DNA of 5,671 bases from Nitrospinota bacterium (GTDB lineage: Bacteria > Nitrospinota_A > UBA7883), in NCBI GenBank assembly GCA_029880775.1, contig JAOUNV010000155.1:1-5671 (forward strand), read 5' to 3'. The translations under genes and the position numbers were made by a program. Every line of letters begins with the position of its first letter. Position 1 is the first letter of the stretch. The notes beneath the pieces are model-generated. The model was given only the letters and a program-made list of their open reading frames with translations. It was not told the DNA's origin and ran no database searches. Of the stretch, positions 5,245 to 5,671 are shown one piece after another.

Positions 5245-5671
5245 ATGCGCCTTTTTTTCGCGGTTGATATTTCAGAAGGTGTCCGCCAGGCGGCCGGGGA
5301 GCTTCTCCGCTCCATTGACACGCCAAAAGCAATGGTGAAATGGATCCAGCCGGATAACCTGCACATCACCCTGAAGTTCCTGGGAGAAACGCCTAGCGGT
5401 AAACTGGAGGCGATCGTCTCTGCGGCTCGCAAGGTCGCTTCCACCCATGGACGGATGAGCGTCGAAGTGTCTGGTATGGGTGTGTTCCCGGATCAAAAAA
5501 AGCCGCGTGTCGTGTGGCTGGGGATAAAAGGGGATACCGCCAGGCTGCAAAAGCTGGCGGGGGATCTGGATGAAGCAATGGCCCAAGAGGGATTCGCTAA
5601 GGAGAACCGCCCCTTTTCTCCACACCTGACCATTGGTCGTGTCAGGGATCCCAAAGCTGGGAAAGCGATCA
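5245..5671 (+). CDS. thpR: RNA 2',3'-cyclic phosphodiesterase ThpR (partial, C-terminus beyond the window)
   Basis: Member of the 2H phosphoesterase superfamily, which opens 2',3'-cyclic phosphates on RNA; the Escherichia coli enzyme was first described as a 2'-5' RNA ligase. The visible 142 residues begin with the typical MRLFFAVDIS. Both catalytic HxT motifs are present: His40-Ile-Thr42 in HITLKFLGE and His127-Leu-Thr129 in HLTIGRV. The linking segment GVFPDQKKPRVVWLGI (79-94) is also typical. Family members are about 180-190 residues, so some 40-50 are missing past the edge. It lies 24 bp after def on the same strand with its own strong ribosome binding site, so it is probably co-transcribed with nifU and def. 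Confidence 0.95.
   Translation, partial: MRLFFAVDISEGVRQAAGELLRSIDTPKAMVKWIQPDNLHITLKFLGETPSGKLEAIVSAARKVASTHGRMSVEVSGMGVFPDQKKPRVVWLGIKGDTARLQKLAGDLDEAMAQEGFAKENRPFSPHLTIGRVRDPKAGKAI

Overview
This 5.7 kb window is a compact stretch of bacterial chromosome with seven protein-coding genes in two divergent blocks. No mobile element, CRISPR array, tRNA or rRNA is visible. The cytochrome c maturation genes and an Mla-independent, signal-peptide-bearing envelope protein indicate a Gram-negative bacterium. CcmE carries a cysteine (CxxxY) instead of the usual haem-binding histidine, the hallmark of the 'System I*' variant described from Desulfovibrio-type deltaproteobacteria and archaea. With a NifU-type scaffold (IscU domain plus [2Fe-2S] BFD domain), this points to Desulfobacterota or a related lineage. 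The assignment is an inference; no taxonomic marker gene is present.

Left block, minus strand, read from 3759 down to 1: an exported YqgE/AlgH-family protein (3070-3759), an amidohydrolase-2 family metal hydrolase or decarboxylase (2049-2951), ccmE (1432-1845) and ccmF (1330 down to the window edge, first 443 residues). The ccmE and ccmF products act in successive steps of c-type cytochrome assembly: CcmE carries haem at the periplasmic face and CcmF ligates it to apocytochrome. The gaps of 118, 203 and 101 bp mean these four genes are not obviously one tightly packed operon. Only the ccmE-ccmF link is functionally firm.

Central divergent region (3760-4044, 285 bp): no gene. It holds an extended -10 promoter candidate directly against the yqgE start, a short inverted repeat next to it, a longer interrupted stem, a 7-bp stem-loop, and a 19-bp near-perfect dyad about 35 bp ahead of nifU.

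Right block, plus strand: a NifU-like Fe-S scaffold (4045-4662), peptide deformylase (4669-5220, 6 bp after nifU) and the RNA 2',3'-cyclic phosphodiesterase/ligase-family gene thpR (5245 to the window end, partial). Spacing of 6 and 24 bp suggests one transcript. The content is housekeeping: Fe-S cluster assembly, N-terminal maturation of proteins by an iron-dependent enzyme, and RNA end processing.

The features most worth a second look are the cysteine-type CcmE, the signal peptide on a YqgE family that is normally cytosolic, the hairpin and 15-bp tandem repeat just after the ccmE stop (where the ccmE frame stays open for 27 more codons), and the operator-like dyad ahead of nifU. I see no convincing entirely new system.
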